This document shows, one piece after another, positions 9,086 to 18,181 of a DNA stretch of 64,000 nucleotides. The DNA comes from Hyphomicrobiales bacterium (GTDB lineage Bacteria > Pseudomonadota > Alphaproteobacteria > Rhizobiales > HXMU1428-3), in the NCBI GenBank assembly GCA_021775425.1, contig JAJFHX010000008.1, positions 1-64,000 on the forward strand. Direction: 5' to 3'. Under the pieces are notes generated by a model. The model saw only the letters and a program-made list of their open reading frames with translations, made no database searches and was not told where the DNA came from. Position numbers and translations under genes: made by a program. Numbering within the stretch: the stretch's first letter is position 1; the number at the start of each line of letters is the position of its first letter.

Positions 9086-9874
9086 ATGGTTGCCCAGTTA
9101 CAGCCAACGGCACAGCAGATTATTGAAGTCAGGCATCTTAAAAAGCAATTTGGCAGCCAGATTGTTTTTGAGGACCTGAACCTTGATGTGTTTGAGGGGG
9201 AAGTGCTTGGGATTGTTGGTCAATCTGGTGGTGGTAAATCAGTTTTGCTGCGCTGTCTAAACGGGCTTGAGCGGTATTCAGGCGGGTCGATTAGTTTTTA
9301 TGGACAGGATATTGCGCATATGAGCGGCCGTGATCTGCGCCATGTTGAGGCGCGCTCAGGATTGCTGTTTCAGGATGGGGCTTTGTTTTCCGCCCTGACC
9401 GTTTTGCAGAACATTCAAGTGCCGATGCGGGAGCATATTTCGCTGCCGAAAAATATTATGGATGAGCTGGCTTATCTGAAACTGGCGCTTGTTGGCCTGC
9501 CAGCGGATGCGGCGCATAAATTCCCTTCCGAACTTTCTGGCGGGATGCGCAAGCGCGCCGGGTTGGCAAGGGCTTTAGCGCTGGACCCGAAGATTGTGTT
9601 TCTTGACGAGCCGACTGCCGGGCTTGACCCGATTGGCGCGAATGAGTTTGATATGCTTATTCGTGATTTGCAGCGAACTTTGGGCCTTACCGTCTTTATG
9701 GTAACACATGATCTTGATAGTATCTTTGCAATCTGTGATCGTGTGGCTGTGTTGGCTGACAGGCATATTGTGCGGACAGGTGCCCCGCATGAACTGGCGA
9801 AAAACCCGCAGCACCCCTGGATAGAGGCTTATTTTTGCGGCAACCGCGGGCGGGCAGCGCAGAATAGTGAGTAA
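9086..9874 (+). CDS. mlaF: Mla-type lipid ABC transporter ATP-binding protein
   Basis: A 262-residue ABC ATPase. Walker A is GQSGGGKS, followed by a Q-loop (LLFQDGALFSALTV), signature LSGGMRKRAG, Walker B IVFLDEPTAGLDP and switch histidine in VTHDLDS. The phrase FQDGALFSALTVLQNI is characteristic of MlaF/Ttg2A rather than other importers. The ATG at 9086 is two bases past the mlaE stop; a TTG at 9080 would overlap it by four bases. It energises the MlaE permease. Confidence 0.92.
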   Translation: MVAQLQPTAQQIIEVRHLKKQFGSQIVFEDLNLDVFEGEVLGIVGQSGGGKSVLLRCLNGLERYSGGSISFYGQDIAHMSGRDLRHVEARSGLLFQDGALFSALTVLQNIQVPMREHISLPKNIMDELAYLKLALVGLPADAAHKFPSELSGGMRKRAGLARALALDPKIVFLDEPTAGLDPIGANEFDMLIRDLQRTLGLTVFMVTHDLDSIFAICDRVAVLADRHIVRTGAPHELAKNPQHPWIEAYFCGNRGRAAQNSE

Positions 9875-10016
9875 GATAGTGAAAAGAGCGGTGATAGATT
9901 TGGGGTATAATCCGGCTTGGGTTTAAGACTAAGTTTTGCCCTTAGTTTTGCGTAGATTGGGGCTGGGTGTATATTGGTGCAGGGCGTATAGTGGTTAAAT
10001 TGAAGGACTGAAAGTT

Positions 10017-10967
10017 ATGGAAACACGGGCAAACCATCTGTTGATTGGCAGTTTTGTTATCGCTCTGATTATTGCCTGCATCAACTTTACGTTCTGGATG
10101 CAGAAAGGCGGGGTTGAAAACAAAACCCGTGATTATGCGATTTATTTCAATGGTGCGGTAACGGGGCTGAGCCGGGCTTCTCAGGTGCTGTTTAACGGTA
10201 TTCGGATTGGCCGGGTGCATACGATTGAAATTGACCCTGAAGATGCACGCCGCGTTCTGGTTGTGGTTCGGCTGCAAGGTCAGATACCTATTCGCAAAAA
10301 TTCGCAGGCGCAGCTGGTTTCGCAGGCTTTAACAGGTGTTGCGGCCGTGCAAATCACACCTGGTACGGTTGATGAACCATTGCTTATAGCCGGGCTTAAA
10401 AAGGATGAACGGGCGGTGATTGCGGCGTCTCCTGTGGTTTCAGGCTCTCTCACTGAGGCGGTGCCTGAAATAATGGGCAATGCCAATTTGCTATTGAAAC
10501 GGCTGAATACAATTTTATCTGATAATGAGGCTTCTATTCGCACAACCGTGAAAAATATCGAGCTTTTTTCGGCGACCATGGCGGAAAAGCGGGGTGATGT
10601 TTCGACAATTATTTCTGATGTGAAGGCGCTGACAAGTCGCTTAAAAGCCACAGCGGAAAAAATTGATCTGGCTGTTGATCAGGTCTCAGGATTTTTTGGG
10701 GCTGATGGAAACTCCGTGCTGGATGATGCGCGTGCTGCTGCAAAGTCAATAAAGTCCATGGCAGATAATCTGGAAAAATCGCTGGGAAATGGCCCTCAGG
10801 AGGTCATGACAGCGGCTAAAAGAAGCCTGCGGGAATTTGAACTTTTTGCACGTGATGGGCGAAAAGCAGCGCAAAGTCTGGACCGTGTGCTTGAAAAAAT
10901 GGACAGTAATCCGCAAAGTTTCATTTTTGGGGGCGGAAAAGTGCCCGAATACAATCCTAGCAATTAA
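10017..10967 (+). CDS. mlaD: MlaD/MCE-domain periplasmic lipid-binding protein
   Basis: A 316-residue protein with one N-terminal membrane segment (about residues 8-28). An MCE domain follows (IYFNGAVTGLSRASQVLFNG, IRIGRVHTIEID). The long helical C-terminal part would form the periplasmic assembly. MlaD hexamers sit on the MlaEF complex and conduct lipid. The region 9875-10016 before it holds a TATAAT (9906-9911) without a matching -35; co-transcription with mlaEF is the simplest reading. The protein is longer than E. coli MlaD (about 180) but normal for alphaproteobacterial versions. Confidence 0.9.
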   Translation: METRANHLLIGSFVIALIIACINFTFWMQKGGVENKTRDYAIYFNGAVTGLSRASQVLFNGIRIGRVHTIEIDPEDARRVLVVVRLQGQIPIRKNSQAQLVSQALTGVAAVQITPGTVDEPLLIAGLKKDERAVIAASPVVSGSLTEAVPEIMGNANLLLKRLNTILSDNEASIRTTVKNIELFSATMAEKRGDVSTIISDVKALTSRLKATAEKIDLAVDQVSGFFGADGNSVLDDARAAAKSIKSMADNLEKSLGNGPQEVMTAAKRSLREFELFARDGRKAAQSLDRVLEKMDSNPQSFIFGGGKVPEYNPSN

Positions 10968-11233
10968 TCGACAAATCAAGTATGTTTAGCCCTTGAATAG
11001 AGGGAAACGTGCATTTATCCACCATTTTTACTGTTTTGGGTGAATGTGTGAGGCTTTAATGCTGCCTTTCGTATGAAAAATATCGGGCTTTTAGATTGAA
11101 TTCTGGCTGGTATTTTCAATTTGAAGTGTTCATGAAGCAGCAAGAATTAGCTGTTATGTAGTTGAGAGTAATCGCGTGTGAGTAGCTTGGGCCAATTGAG
11201 GTTTGGTCGGCGTTGTGGGGGCCGGAGAGTAGT

Positions 11234-11986
11234 ATGATCCGTGAGGGATGCCATATAGGGTTTCGCCTGGTTTGCCGAATTGTTTTTCTGGCAATGGGAC
11301 ATGCGTGCGGGCTTTTGTCTCAAAAGTTTCCGAAAATAAGCTTTAATCTTCGTAGTCTTTTTAACTTCGCCGGTGTTCTGGTGATGCTGTTTGCGCTTGG
11401 CGGTTGTTCGCTTTCAGGGGCTGTTAAGGGTGCGCTTTCCAGCGGTGATCCTTCTAAAACCTTTGATCTTGTGCTTGATCGCTCATTGATCAGCCGGGCG
11501 GGTCGGCTTGACACGCAGCTTGTTGTGCAGGTGCCAACGGCTGTTCGGGCGCTGGCTGGCGATAATATTCTGGTGAAGCCATCACCAAATGTTGTGACCT
11601 ATTACGGTGGTGCTGTATGGGGAGACCGTTTGCCAAAGCTATTGCAGGCGCGAATTGTTGAGGCTATTCAGGCAACAGGACGTTTTCGCGATGTAAGTGA
11701 TGGCAGTGACCGGATTAGCGGTGATGTGACTTTATCAAGCACGATTGAAGCGTTTCAGGTTGATGTCGTGGGTGAACGCGGTGCTGCCAATGTGGTGTTT
11801 TTTGCAAAGCTTATTCATGTGGCATCTGGCAAGGTTTATGCGAGCCGGAGTTTTAAAGCTACCGTTTCGGCACCAAGCCGGGAAGTTGAAGCGGGTGTTG
11901 ACGCGCTGAATGAAGCGATGAATATCGTGCTTCGGGATATGTCGCGCTGGGTTGTTAAGCGTGGACGTTTAAGGATTGCGTCTTAG
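11234..11986 (+). CDS. ABC-type transport auxiliary lipoprotein (PqiC/LptE-like component of the Mla operon)
   Basis: About 250 residues of the ABC_trans_aux family (PF03886-like), the outer-membrane lipoprotein partner of MCE transporters. The lipobox LGGC places the lipidated Cys at about residue 58, after a hydrophobic run (FAGVLVMLFALGG). The body has FDLVLDRSL, LPKLLQARIVEAIQATGRF and a C-terminal helical region, as in PqiC. The ATG at 11234 has GGAG six bases upstream. The 57-residue stretch before the Cys is far longer than a normal lipoprotein signal, so translation may start further in although no good internal start is visible. It probably links MlaD to the outer membrane. Confidence 0.8.
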   Translation: MIREGCHIGFRLVCRIVFLAMGHACGLLSQKFPKISFNLRSLFNFAGVLVMLFALGGCSLSGAVKGALSSGDPSKTFDLVLDRSLISRAGRLDTQLVVQVPTAVRALAGDNILVKPSPNVVTYYGGAVWGDRLPKLLQARIVEAIQATGRFRDVSDGSDRISGDVTLSSTIEAFQVDVVGERGAANVVFFAKLIHVASGKVYASRSFKATVSAPSREVEAGVDALNEAMNIVLRDMSRWVVKRGRLRIAS

Positions 11987-12089
11987 TTCTTTCTGAATGG
12001 TTTTCTTATTGCTCTGCAGTTAATTTAGCTCGCACCTTATCAAGTAAAATTCATTATCACTTTTCTAATTTTCTATTATTGTCGCTGCC

Positions 12090-12575
12090 ATGATTATACG
12101 CGGTGCAAAAATGGAAGATGTTCTCCCTTTATCAGAGCTTTGTTTTCTGTCGAAAGCATATTGGGGCTATGATGACGTGTTTATGGCGTGCTGTAAGGCT
12201 GAACTGAACTTTTATCCAGAAGACATTGGTTCCACAATTATTGGCATTGCTATCGAAGATGAGAAGATGCTCGGCGTGGCGCAACTGATTGATAATGGTG
12301 AGAGGGTTGAGCTTAATAAGCTGTTTGTGCACCCATTAGCGATGCGGCGCGGGGTGGGTGTAAAGCTGTTTCGCTGGGCTGTTGACCAGTATCTTTTAAA
12401 TTATGCTTTGCTCTCACAGCAGAATGAAGAGACGGGGTTCGGGATTGTTGCTGACCCTTTTGCGAAGGATTTTTATCTCAAGCAGGGGGCAAGGCTGATC
12501 GGTCATGTGCTTTCAGAAACAAGAGAGAACCGCTGGTTGCCGTTGTTTGTTTATGAGCCGGGATCAGGTGCGTGA
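12090..12575 (+). CDS. GNAT-family N-acetyltransferase
   Basis: A 161-residue single-domain GNAT protein. The acetyl-CoA site is seen in NKLFVHPLAMRRGVGVKLFR (motif A, R/Q-x-x-G-x-G/A form), followed by the beta5/alpha4 region FYLKQGARLIGHV. The N terminus IIRGAKMEDVLPLSEL is the usual first strand and helix. The substrate is not predictable. No clear ribosome-binding site precedes the ATG. It stands alone between the mla operon and ndk. Confidence 0.8.
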   Translation: MIIRGAKMEDVLPLSELCFLSKAYWGYDDVFMACCKAELNFYPEDIGSTIIGIAIEDEKMLGVAQLIDNGERVELNKLFVHPLAMRRGVGVKLFRWAVDQYLLNYALLSQQNEETGFGIVADPFAKDFYLKQGARLIGHVLSETRENRWLPLFVYEPGSGA

Positions 12576-12693
12576 ACTGTCGATGTTAATTTGCTGAAAC
12601 GGGTGTTTTTCAGAATGAGTTTTAGCTCTTGTACATTCTGGCTGGCAGGGCTATAAGCGGGCCACCAAGTTATTATAATTTAAAGGGGTCGTT

Positions 12694-13116
12694 ATGGCTG
12701 TTGAGAGAACACTTTCTATTGTTAAACCTGATGCTACTGCACGCAACATCACTGGTAAGGTGATTGCCAAGCTGGAAGAAGCCGGTTTGCGGGTGATTGC
12801 ACAAAAACGTGTGCGCTGGTCACGAGAGCAGGCTGAGAAATTTTATGAAGTGCATAAAGAGCGCCCGTTTTATGGTGAGCTGGTTGATTTTATGACTTCT
12901 GGTCCCATTGTTGTTCAGGTGCTTGAAGGTGAAGATGCCATTGCGAAAAACCGCGAAGTTATGGGCGCGACAAACCCTGAAGAAGCAGCACCCGGCACAA
13001 TTCGCAAAGAATTTGCTGAAAATATTGAACGCAATACCGCGCACGGTTCTGACAGTGCTGAAAATGCAGCCATTGAAATTGCGCTGAACTTTTCTGACGA
13101 TGAGATTGTTGGCTAA
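12694..13116 (+). CDS. ndk: Nucleoside diphosphate kinase
   Basis: A 140-residue protein, full length for the family. It transfers the gamma-phosphate of ATP to NDPs through a phosphohistidine. The active-site His117 lies in [18 protein letters not shown] at the N terminus, [11 protein letters not shown] and [14 protein letters not shown] are diagnostic. A good GGGG Shine-Dalgarno precedes the ATG. It is followed by a terminator at 13155-13199. Confidence 0.98.
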   Translation: MAVERTLSIVKPDATARNITGKVIAKLEEAGLRVIAQKRVRWSREQAEKFYEVHKERPFYGELVDFMTSGPIVVQVLEGEDAIAKNREVMGATNPEEAAPGTIRKEFAENIERNTAHGSDSAENAAIEIALNFSDDEIVG

Positions 13117-13154
13117 GCGGGAATATCTGTAACTCCCGTTTGATGTTACAATAT

Positions 13155-13199
13155 AGGGCTCCTTCTTTCTGCAATGGCAGATGGGAAGGGGCCTTTTTC
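13155..13199 (+). terminator. Rho-independent terminator after ndk
   Basis: GGCTCCTTC (13157-13165) pairs with GAAGGGGCC (13185-13193) with one wobble. An inner CTGC/GCAG pair and a T-run at 13194-13198 complete it. It lies inside an upstream extension of the ynfA reading frame, which argues against the long form of that gene. Confidence 0.8.
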
Positions 13200-13235
13200 A
13201 TTTGGGATAATTTATTAACCAGCGAAGTGAATTTT

Positions 13236-13562
13236 ATGTCTGCAATACTGATATATATCGCGGCGGCAGTGGCTGAAATTGCTGGATGTTTTGCATTCTG
13301 GGCGTGGTTACGTCTTGGGAAATCTATTTTCTGGCTTATCCCGGGATCAGCGGCGTTGATGATGTTCGCATTGTTGCTCAGCTTTAGTCCGGCTGCTTTT
13401 GCAGGGCGGGCTTTTGCGGCATATGGCGGGGTTTATATTGCCGCTTCACTTGGGTGGTTATGGCTGATTGAAGGGCATCGCCCGCTTTTATCTGATTTTT
13501 TCGGCGCGGCAGTCACTTTGGCGGGTGCGGGAATTATTTTATATGGTGCCCGTTTCGGGTGA
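13236..13562 (+). CDS. YnfA/UPF0060-family small membrane protein
   Basis: 108 residues with four predicted membrane helices, the standard size for YnfA, an SMR-like small integral membrane protein. Diagnostic phrases are [40 protein letters not shown] and the C-terminal [13 protein letters not shown]. Some homologues have been linked to drug efflux; the function here is open. I chose ATG 13236 because it gives family length and lies after the ndk terminator; a TTG at 13140 would run through that terminator. Confidence 0.9.
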   Translation: MSAILIYIAAAVAEIAGCFAFWAWLRLGKSIFWLIPGSAALMMFALLLSFSPAAFAGRAFAAYGGVYIAASLGWLWLIEGHRPLLSDFFGAAVTLAGAGIILYGARFG

Positions 13563-13596
13563 GAAGATCACTATGCAGAGACATTGAATAAGATTG

Positions 13597-13632
13597 CAAA
13601 AAGGGCGGCTTTCATCAGCCGCCCTTTTTTGT
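13597..13632. terminator. Bidirectional terminator between ynfA-like and hypothetical gene
   Basis: AAGGGCGGCT (13601-13610) and AGCCGCCCTT (13617-13626) form a perfect 10-bp stem with a 6-nt loop. It has A-run and T-run flanks, so it can work on both converging genes. Confidence 0.9.
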
Positions 13633-13671
13633 AAATAGTCATATTGTAAAAGACAAAATGAGAAATCTAAA

Positions 13672-14121
13672 TTATTCAGATTTGTTTTTGCCGGCGATAA
13701 TTGTGTCTGTTCTTACCGCGTTCAGGCCTTCTTTCTGGTAAGTCTCATAGGTGACTTGCTGAATGCCTAGTTTTTCATAATTGATGGCGTAGTAACCATC
13801 CCACATATGGACAACAGCGTGCTGGTGGGTTTTGTTTTTCACAAGATCATCTGCCAGCAGGCCGACATATATCGTTGGCTCAGATTTGTACTGGTATTTA
13901 TACAGATTTAAGCCGTTTTCTAGTGTTGTCAGTTTTTCAATGTTTCTTTTTATTCTTCTCTCTGAAAGTTCAGTCAATTTCACAAGAGAAGTCTCCAGCC
14001 GGTTTTGTGATTTGGCCTGATGGATGCCATCATAAAAACCAAGCGCACCCAGAAAGGTGGCGACCAGAGCTGCCATAGTTACTGATTTTATAATCCTCCC
14101 AGATTTAATCAGTTTGCTCAT
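13672..14121 (-). CDS. Hypothetical membrane-anchored protein
   Basis: 149 residues with no family that I recognise. One hydrophobic segment near the N terminus (about 14-32, VTMAALVATFLGALGFYDGI) would anchor it. A coiled-coil-like stretch follows (LETSLVKLTELSERRIKRNI), then a compact soluble part with IYVGLLADDLV and VVHMWDGYYAINYEKLG. AGGAGA ten bases upstream of the ATG, a terminator downstream and low overlap with neighbours support a real gene. A CATCATT/AATGATG inverted repeat (14162-14182) lies just upstream of the start and could be an operator. Confidence 0.65.
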   Translation of the reverse strand: MSKLIKSGRIIKSVTMAALVATFLGALGFYDGIHQAKSQNRLETSLVKLTELSERRIKRNIEKLTTLENGLNLYKYQYKSEPTIYVGLLADDLVKNKTHQHAVVHMWDGYYAINYEKLGIQQVTYETYQKEGLNAVRTDTIIAGKNKSE

Positions 14122-14285
14122 TTCGATAAATTCTCCTTTGAATCATCTTTCCGTCCGGCTGCATCATTGCATAAAAATGATGGCCAGATGTTGTTTCGAT
14201 TGTGGGTAAGTGAAAGAGTTATGACATGTTGATTTAAGGCAACAAGGTGCTTTTGGAGGGCATCAATTTTGCTGGTTTTGCTTAT

Positions 14286-14325
14286 TAAAAAGGCAGGGAG
14301 AGTTGTTTGAAACTCTTCCTGCCAA
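14286..14325 (-). terminator. Terminator of the first P450 gene
   Basis: GGCAGGGAGAGTT (14292-14304) pairs with AACTCTTCCTGCC (14311-14323), 13 bp with one wobble and a 6-nt loop. Read on the minus strand it is followed by TTTTTAAT, a proper terminator for the P450. Confidence 0.85.
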
Positions 14326-14362
14326 ACGGGTAAATTTTAAAGCATTGATTGCTTTCAATAAT

Positions 14363-15721
14363 CTATTTTCGTTCCGTAATTTTGAACGGCAGGCCGCCTT
14401 TTGGTGTCAGTGTGACGGTGGCGTTAAGCTGGATCGGATCGCCAATATATTCCGGCTGAAACCGTTTGAGAAGTGTTGGCAGCGCCAGGCAGATTTCCAG
14501 AAATGAGAATTGCCCGCCAATGCAGGAGCGTTTGCCAGCGCCAAAGGGAAGGTAGCTGTATTTAACGCGGCGCTTCATTCTGTCTGGTGAGAAACGATCC
14601 GGGTCGAATTTTTCGGGGTCGTTCCAGTATTTTGAACTGTGATGCGCGGCATAGGTGCACATCACCATTTTATCACCGGCTTTAATTTCGTGTCCTTCAA
14701 TGACATCATCTTCCTCTGCCACACGAATAAGGGCCCAGATGGGTGGGAACATGCGCAGAGTTTCCTGAGCGACATTTTTGGTATAGGTCAGCTTCTGGAT
14801 GTCTTCGATGGTCGGGTCTCTGTCTCCATAGACTTCTTCTGCTTCGGCGAGAATTTTCTCTCTTATTTCTTCATGCTGGGAAGCGATGTAGAAGGTCCAT
14901 GCCAGTGTGAGGGCGGTGGTTTCTGTACCGGCCCAGAGATATTGTTTCAGTTCGTCAATGACTTGTTTTTCATTGAATTCAGGGATGTCTTCATTTTCTT
15001 TGGCATTGAGCAGCAGGCTCATCAGGGTCTGTTCGCGGGTGGTGAGCGGGTCTTCACCCAATACCATTTCAGGAACTGACCACCAGGTTTCAACTGCTTT
15101 TGCCGGATCGACTTCTGAGATGTCTTTCAGCTCACCTGACTGACGGCCAAGGCGAATTGATTTATGGCTTGAGACATCAGTGTAGGTTTTTACGGCTTTG
15201 AACACGAAGTGCGGATTAAATGGCATTTTACGGTCAAACAGGGCGCGGCAAACCATATCAGCAGCCAGGGTCCAGGTTTCTTCAACCATTTCTATGGTTT
15301 CACCAGAACTGGCGAGTTCTGAGAAGCGGTCACATTTGGCGTTGATGGCCTCAACCAGAAACGGGAAATATTCGTCAAACGCTTTTGGGTGAAAGGCCGG
15401 TTGCTGTGGCGTGCGGATGTTTTGCCACAAGGCGCCGTCAACCGTGATCATTGAATCGCCGAAAATGGGCCGGATGCCATCAAAATATTTGGTGTAATTG
15501 TCACTGTTGGTAACCAGAACCCTGCGAAAATGTTCGACATCGCTCATGAACCAGAGTTTCTGGCCTTTCAGGTTGATGGGAATAACGCCACCATATTTTT
15601 CACACATATGCATGACCACCTGCATGGGGTTTTTACCCTTGAGGAGGGGTGTTAGCTTGAACCAGATGCTTTGTTCTTCGCCCAGGTCATGTGACTGTTT
15701 CTGCACGTCCGCTACGGCCAT
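14363..15721 (-). CDS. Cytochrome P450 (CYP4/CYP102-like group)
   Basis: A 452-residue soluble P450. The heme loop FGAGKRSCIGG gives Cys400 as the thiolate ligand. The I-helix AGTETT (264-269) carries the acid-Thr pair for oxygen activation, and ETLR (320-323) is the K-helix ExxR. The sequence resembles the fatty-acid/alkane type more than the short CYP153 or CYP107 types, but substrate is inference. No ferredoxin or reductase gene is adjacent. GAGGT sits four bases upstream of the ATG. A putative FNR-like site lies about 240 bp upstream. Confidence 0.92.
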   Translation of the reverse strand: MAVADVQKQSHDLGEEQSIWFKLTPLLKGKNPMQVVMHMCEKYGGVIPINLKGQKLWFMSDVEHFRRVLVTNSDNYTKYFDGIRPIFGDSMITVDGALWQNIRTPQQPAFHPKAFDEYFPFLVEAINAKCDRFSELASSGETIEMVEETWTLAADMVCRALFDRKMPFNPHFVFKAVKTYTDVSSHKSIRLGRQSGELKDISEVDPAKAVETWWSVPEMVLGEDPLTTREQTLMSLLLNAKENEDIPEFNEKQVIDELKQYLWAGTETTALTLAWTFYIASQHEEIREKILAEAEEVYGDRDPTIEDIQKLTYTKNVAQETLRMFPPIWALIRVAEEDDVIEGHEIKAGDKMVMCTYAAHHSSKYWNDPEKFDPDRFSPDRMKRRVKYSYLPFGAGKRSCIGGQFSFLEICLALPTLLKRFQPEYIGDPIQLNATVTLTPKGGLPFKITERK

Positions 15722-15958
15722 TTTTACCTCTTAACGCTTTCATACTCTTATATATTTTGCTGATGCATATGATTATCTATCTGCTTGTAATACAGGGGCG
15801 AATTTATTCGGTTTTGCCTCTGACTTGCAAATTAAAAGCTCCAGCTCAGGCTCAGATCCGTCGGGCCTTTTATATATGCTTAATCTTATCTTCGACCTAA
15901 CATTACTCTGGCCCTGATGTCTAGGGCAAAGGATGGCATATAGTTACCATGTGATGTC

Positions 15959-15972
15959 CTGATTTGGATCAA
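15959..15972. promoter_or_regulatory. FNR/FixK-like inverted repeat
   Basis: CTGAT-TTGG-ATCAA differs by one base from the FNR/FixK consensus TTGAT-N4-ATCAA. It sits in the 322-bp gap between purN and the P450 gene (15722-16043), about 240 bp from the P450 start, which is far for a class II activator. Nothing else in that gap is clear except a GCCCT/AGGGC hairpin at 15911-15927. Confidence 0.35.
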
Positions 15973-16043
15973 AAACCCGGTTATTTAAATGAAATATGCA
16001 GTTTTCTTGCCAGAGCGGGGAATTGTTACAGAGATTCAAGGTT

Positions 16044-16703
16044 TTATTTTGTCAGGGGCGGGGAGAATAACGGGGCTTGTTGAATGCCATTTCCAGTTTG
16101 GATGAGCCGCTCACCAACGATTTTTGCCTTTCCTGAGGCAACTTGCCTCAGAGCTTCAGGATAGAGCTGATGTTCGGCTTGAAGAACCCTGTCTGAAAGT
16201 GTTTCAACAGTATCTTCGGGGCGGATTTCTACGGCGGCCTGAGCGATAATCGGGCCGGTATCCATCTCGAAACGGACAAAATGCACAGTGCAGCCGGTGA
16301 TTTTTAAATTTCCATCAAGTGCGCGCTGGTGAGAATTGAGCCCTTTTAAAGCCGGGAGCAGTGAGGGATGAATGTTGAGTTGTCTGTTATACCAGGTTTC
16401 AACGAATTGCTGGCTATGCAGGCGCATGAAACCGGCATTGCATAAAAGTTCAACTCCTGCTTCTTCAAGAGCATGGGTGACCTTCTGGTCAAATTCTTCT
16501 CTTGTCTGATAATCTTTGTGGCTGATGGTTTTTGTTTTGATATTGCTGTCTTTGGCAAGCTCCAATCCCTTTGCCTTTGGGTTGTTTGAGATGACGAGGA
16601 CTATTTCAGCCGGGTAATCAGGTGCTTTTGCGGCGTTGATCAGGGCTTTCATGTTTGAGCCCCGGCCAGAAATGAGGATGCCGACCTTTCGTTTTTCCGT
16701 CAT
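16044..16703 (-). CDS. purN: Phosphoribosylglycinamide formyltransferase
   Basis: A 219-residue GART enzyme that formylates GAR with 10-formyl-THF in purine synthesis. Visible are ISGRGSNM (phosphate binding, about 11-18), the catalytic N110 and H112 in NIHPSLLPAL, and D148 in FEMDTGPII. Its ATG shares one base with the purM stop (TGATG at 16701-16705), so it is translationally coupled to purM. Confidence 0.97.
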   Translation of the reverse strand: MTEKRKVGILISGRGSNMKALINAAKAPDYPAEIVLVISNNPKAKGLELAKDSNIKTKTISHKDYQTREEFDQKVTHALEEAGVELLCNAGFMRLHSQQFVETWYNRQLNIHPSLLPALKGLNSHQRALDGNLKITGCTVHFVRFEMDTGPIIAQAAVEIRPEDTVETLSDRVLQAEHQLYPEALRQVASGKAKIVGERLIQTGNGIQQAPLFSPPLTK

Positions 16704-17788
16704 CAGGCAAAACTCAACTGATTTCTGGATTGGAAGGGGGTGTCACTTTTGGTGATTTCACCAATCAGGGTGGCGGTTTCTCCTTCCCCATTAAAGAGGG
16801 AAATGAGATGGTCAGCTGTTTCAGCTTCTGCAATCACGACCATGCCAACGCCGCAGTTAAAGGTGCGGATCATTTCAGCTTCAGAGATATTGCCGAGTTG
16901 TTTTAGCCAGCCGAATACGGGTGATGGTGTAATTCGGGCAAGATCAACCGAAGCACTCAGACCGTTGCTCAACACGCGGGGGATGTTTTCAATCAGCCCG
17001 CCGCCGGTGATATGGGCGAGGGCATTGATGCCGCCGATTTCTTTCAGAGCTTTTAATATCGGGCGGACATAGATGCGGGTCGGAGTGAGGAGGGTTTCTC
17101 CAATGGTTTTATTGCTGTCAAATGGTGCGGCGTTATCAAGAGTGAGGTTTGCGTGTTCTATGATTTTACGCACCAATGAAAAGCCGTTTGAATGGACGCC
17201 ATTTGAGGCGAGGGCGATGATCTGATTGCCTTCGCTGATAGTTGATTTCGGGAGCAGGGCGCCACGCTCGACGGCACCAACGGAAAAGCCGGCGAGATCA
17301 TAATCACCTTCTTCGTACATGCCGGGCATTTCAGCGGTTTCACCGCCAATCAGGGCGCAGCCAGCAATCGCGCAGCCCTCGGCGATGCCTTTAATGACAG
17401 CTTCGGCGACGCCGTTTTCAAGTTTACCGCAGGCAAAATAATCTAAAAAGAAAAGTGGTTCGGCGCCCTGTACAATCAGGTCATTGACGCACATGGCGGT
17501 GAGGTCAATGCCAACTGTGTGGTGTATGCCTGTATCTATGGCGATTTTCAGTTTGGTGCCAACACCATCATTGGCTGCGACCAGCAAGGGGTCTTTAAGG
17601 CCGGTTTGTTTCAGATCAAACAAGCCGCCGAAACCACCGATATTGCCGAGTACACCGGGGCGATGTGTTGATTTGATCAGCGGTTTGATGGCGTTGACCA
17701 GCTTATTGCCTGCGTCAATATCAACACCAGCATCGCGGTATGTCAGACCTTGTTGGTTTGGGCTTTCATCATCTGTTGGGTTTGTCAT
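16703..17788 (-). CDS. purM: Phosphoribosylformylglycinamidine cyclo-ligase
   Basis: 361 residues from the ATG at 17788 ([10 protein letters not shown]); a longer frame to 17911 exists but adds a Lys/Pro-rich stretch not found in PurM. The protein makes AIR from FGAM using ATP. Landmarks are [56 protein letters not shown] and [15 protein letters not shown]. It is the first gene of the purM-purN pair and divergent from the DUF2066 gene. Confidence 0.96.
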   Translation of the reverse strand: MTNPTDDESPNQQGLTYRDAGVDIDAGNKLVNAIKPLIKSTHRPGVLGNIGGFGGLFDLKQTGLKDPLLVAANDGVGTKLKIAIDTGIHHTVGIDLTAMCVNDLIVQGAEPLFFLDYFACGKLENGVAEAVIKGIAEGCAIAGCALIGGETAEMPGMYEEGDYDLAGFSVGAVERGALLPKSTISEGNQIIALASNGVHSNGFSLVRKIIEHANLTLDNAAPFDSNKTIGETLLTPTRIYVRPILKALKEIGGINALAHITGGGLIENIPRVLSNGLSASVDLARITPSPVFGWLKQLGNISEAEMIRTFNCGVGMVVIAEAETADHLISLFNGEGETATLIGEITKSDTPFQSRNQLSFA

Positions 17789-18181
17789 TACTATAGTGGC
17801 TTTCTTAATGGGGTGTTGATGACCCGATTTTGCTTTTGCCTGATTGGTAGGTATTAGCGTTATTCCGCAGGGCTTATCAAGTGTTGATGTGCTTTGAGGC
17901 TTTAAACGCACATTTAAAGGCCTGTTGCTTCTCTTGCAATGGAATTGGCCTTTAAAAACTAAATCTTTTGTTGGTTGATGGATTTTTCATGAATTTGGGG
18001 ATGGAGCCGGGTGATTTTCTGCTTTTGATGGAGTTGGCGGCCTAAAAATGCCAAAAAGGTTTATAAAGCTCTGGCTATTCTTCGTTTCAACTATAAGTCA
18101 GGAATGCGCAAGTTCATTTGTAAAATTGTTGCAGTATGGCGTTGGTGTGTTGTCCGATAAAGGTAAGCGGGACTGTTTGGT
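17789..18181. other. Intergenic region between purM and the DUF2066 gene
   Basis: About 390 bp between two divergent genes. It must contain both promoters. The first 120 bp stays open in the purM frame but does not look like PurM. I see no purine-responsive riboswitch core, operator palindrome or terminator here. Confidence 0.4.

Noticed and set aside
9906-9911. TATAAT as an internal promoter for mlaD
   Set aside because: No -35 element at the right distance; operon read-through is simpler.
13140-13235. Longer N terminus of the YnfA-type gene
   Set aside because: The stretch contains the ndk terminator hairpin and the normal 108-residue protein starts at 13236.
17789-17911. N-terminal extension of purM
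   Set aside because: It is open reading frame but Lys/Pro-rich and unlike PurM; the ATG at 17788 gives the usual length.
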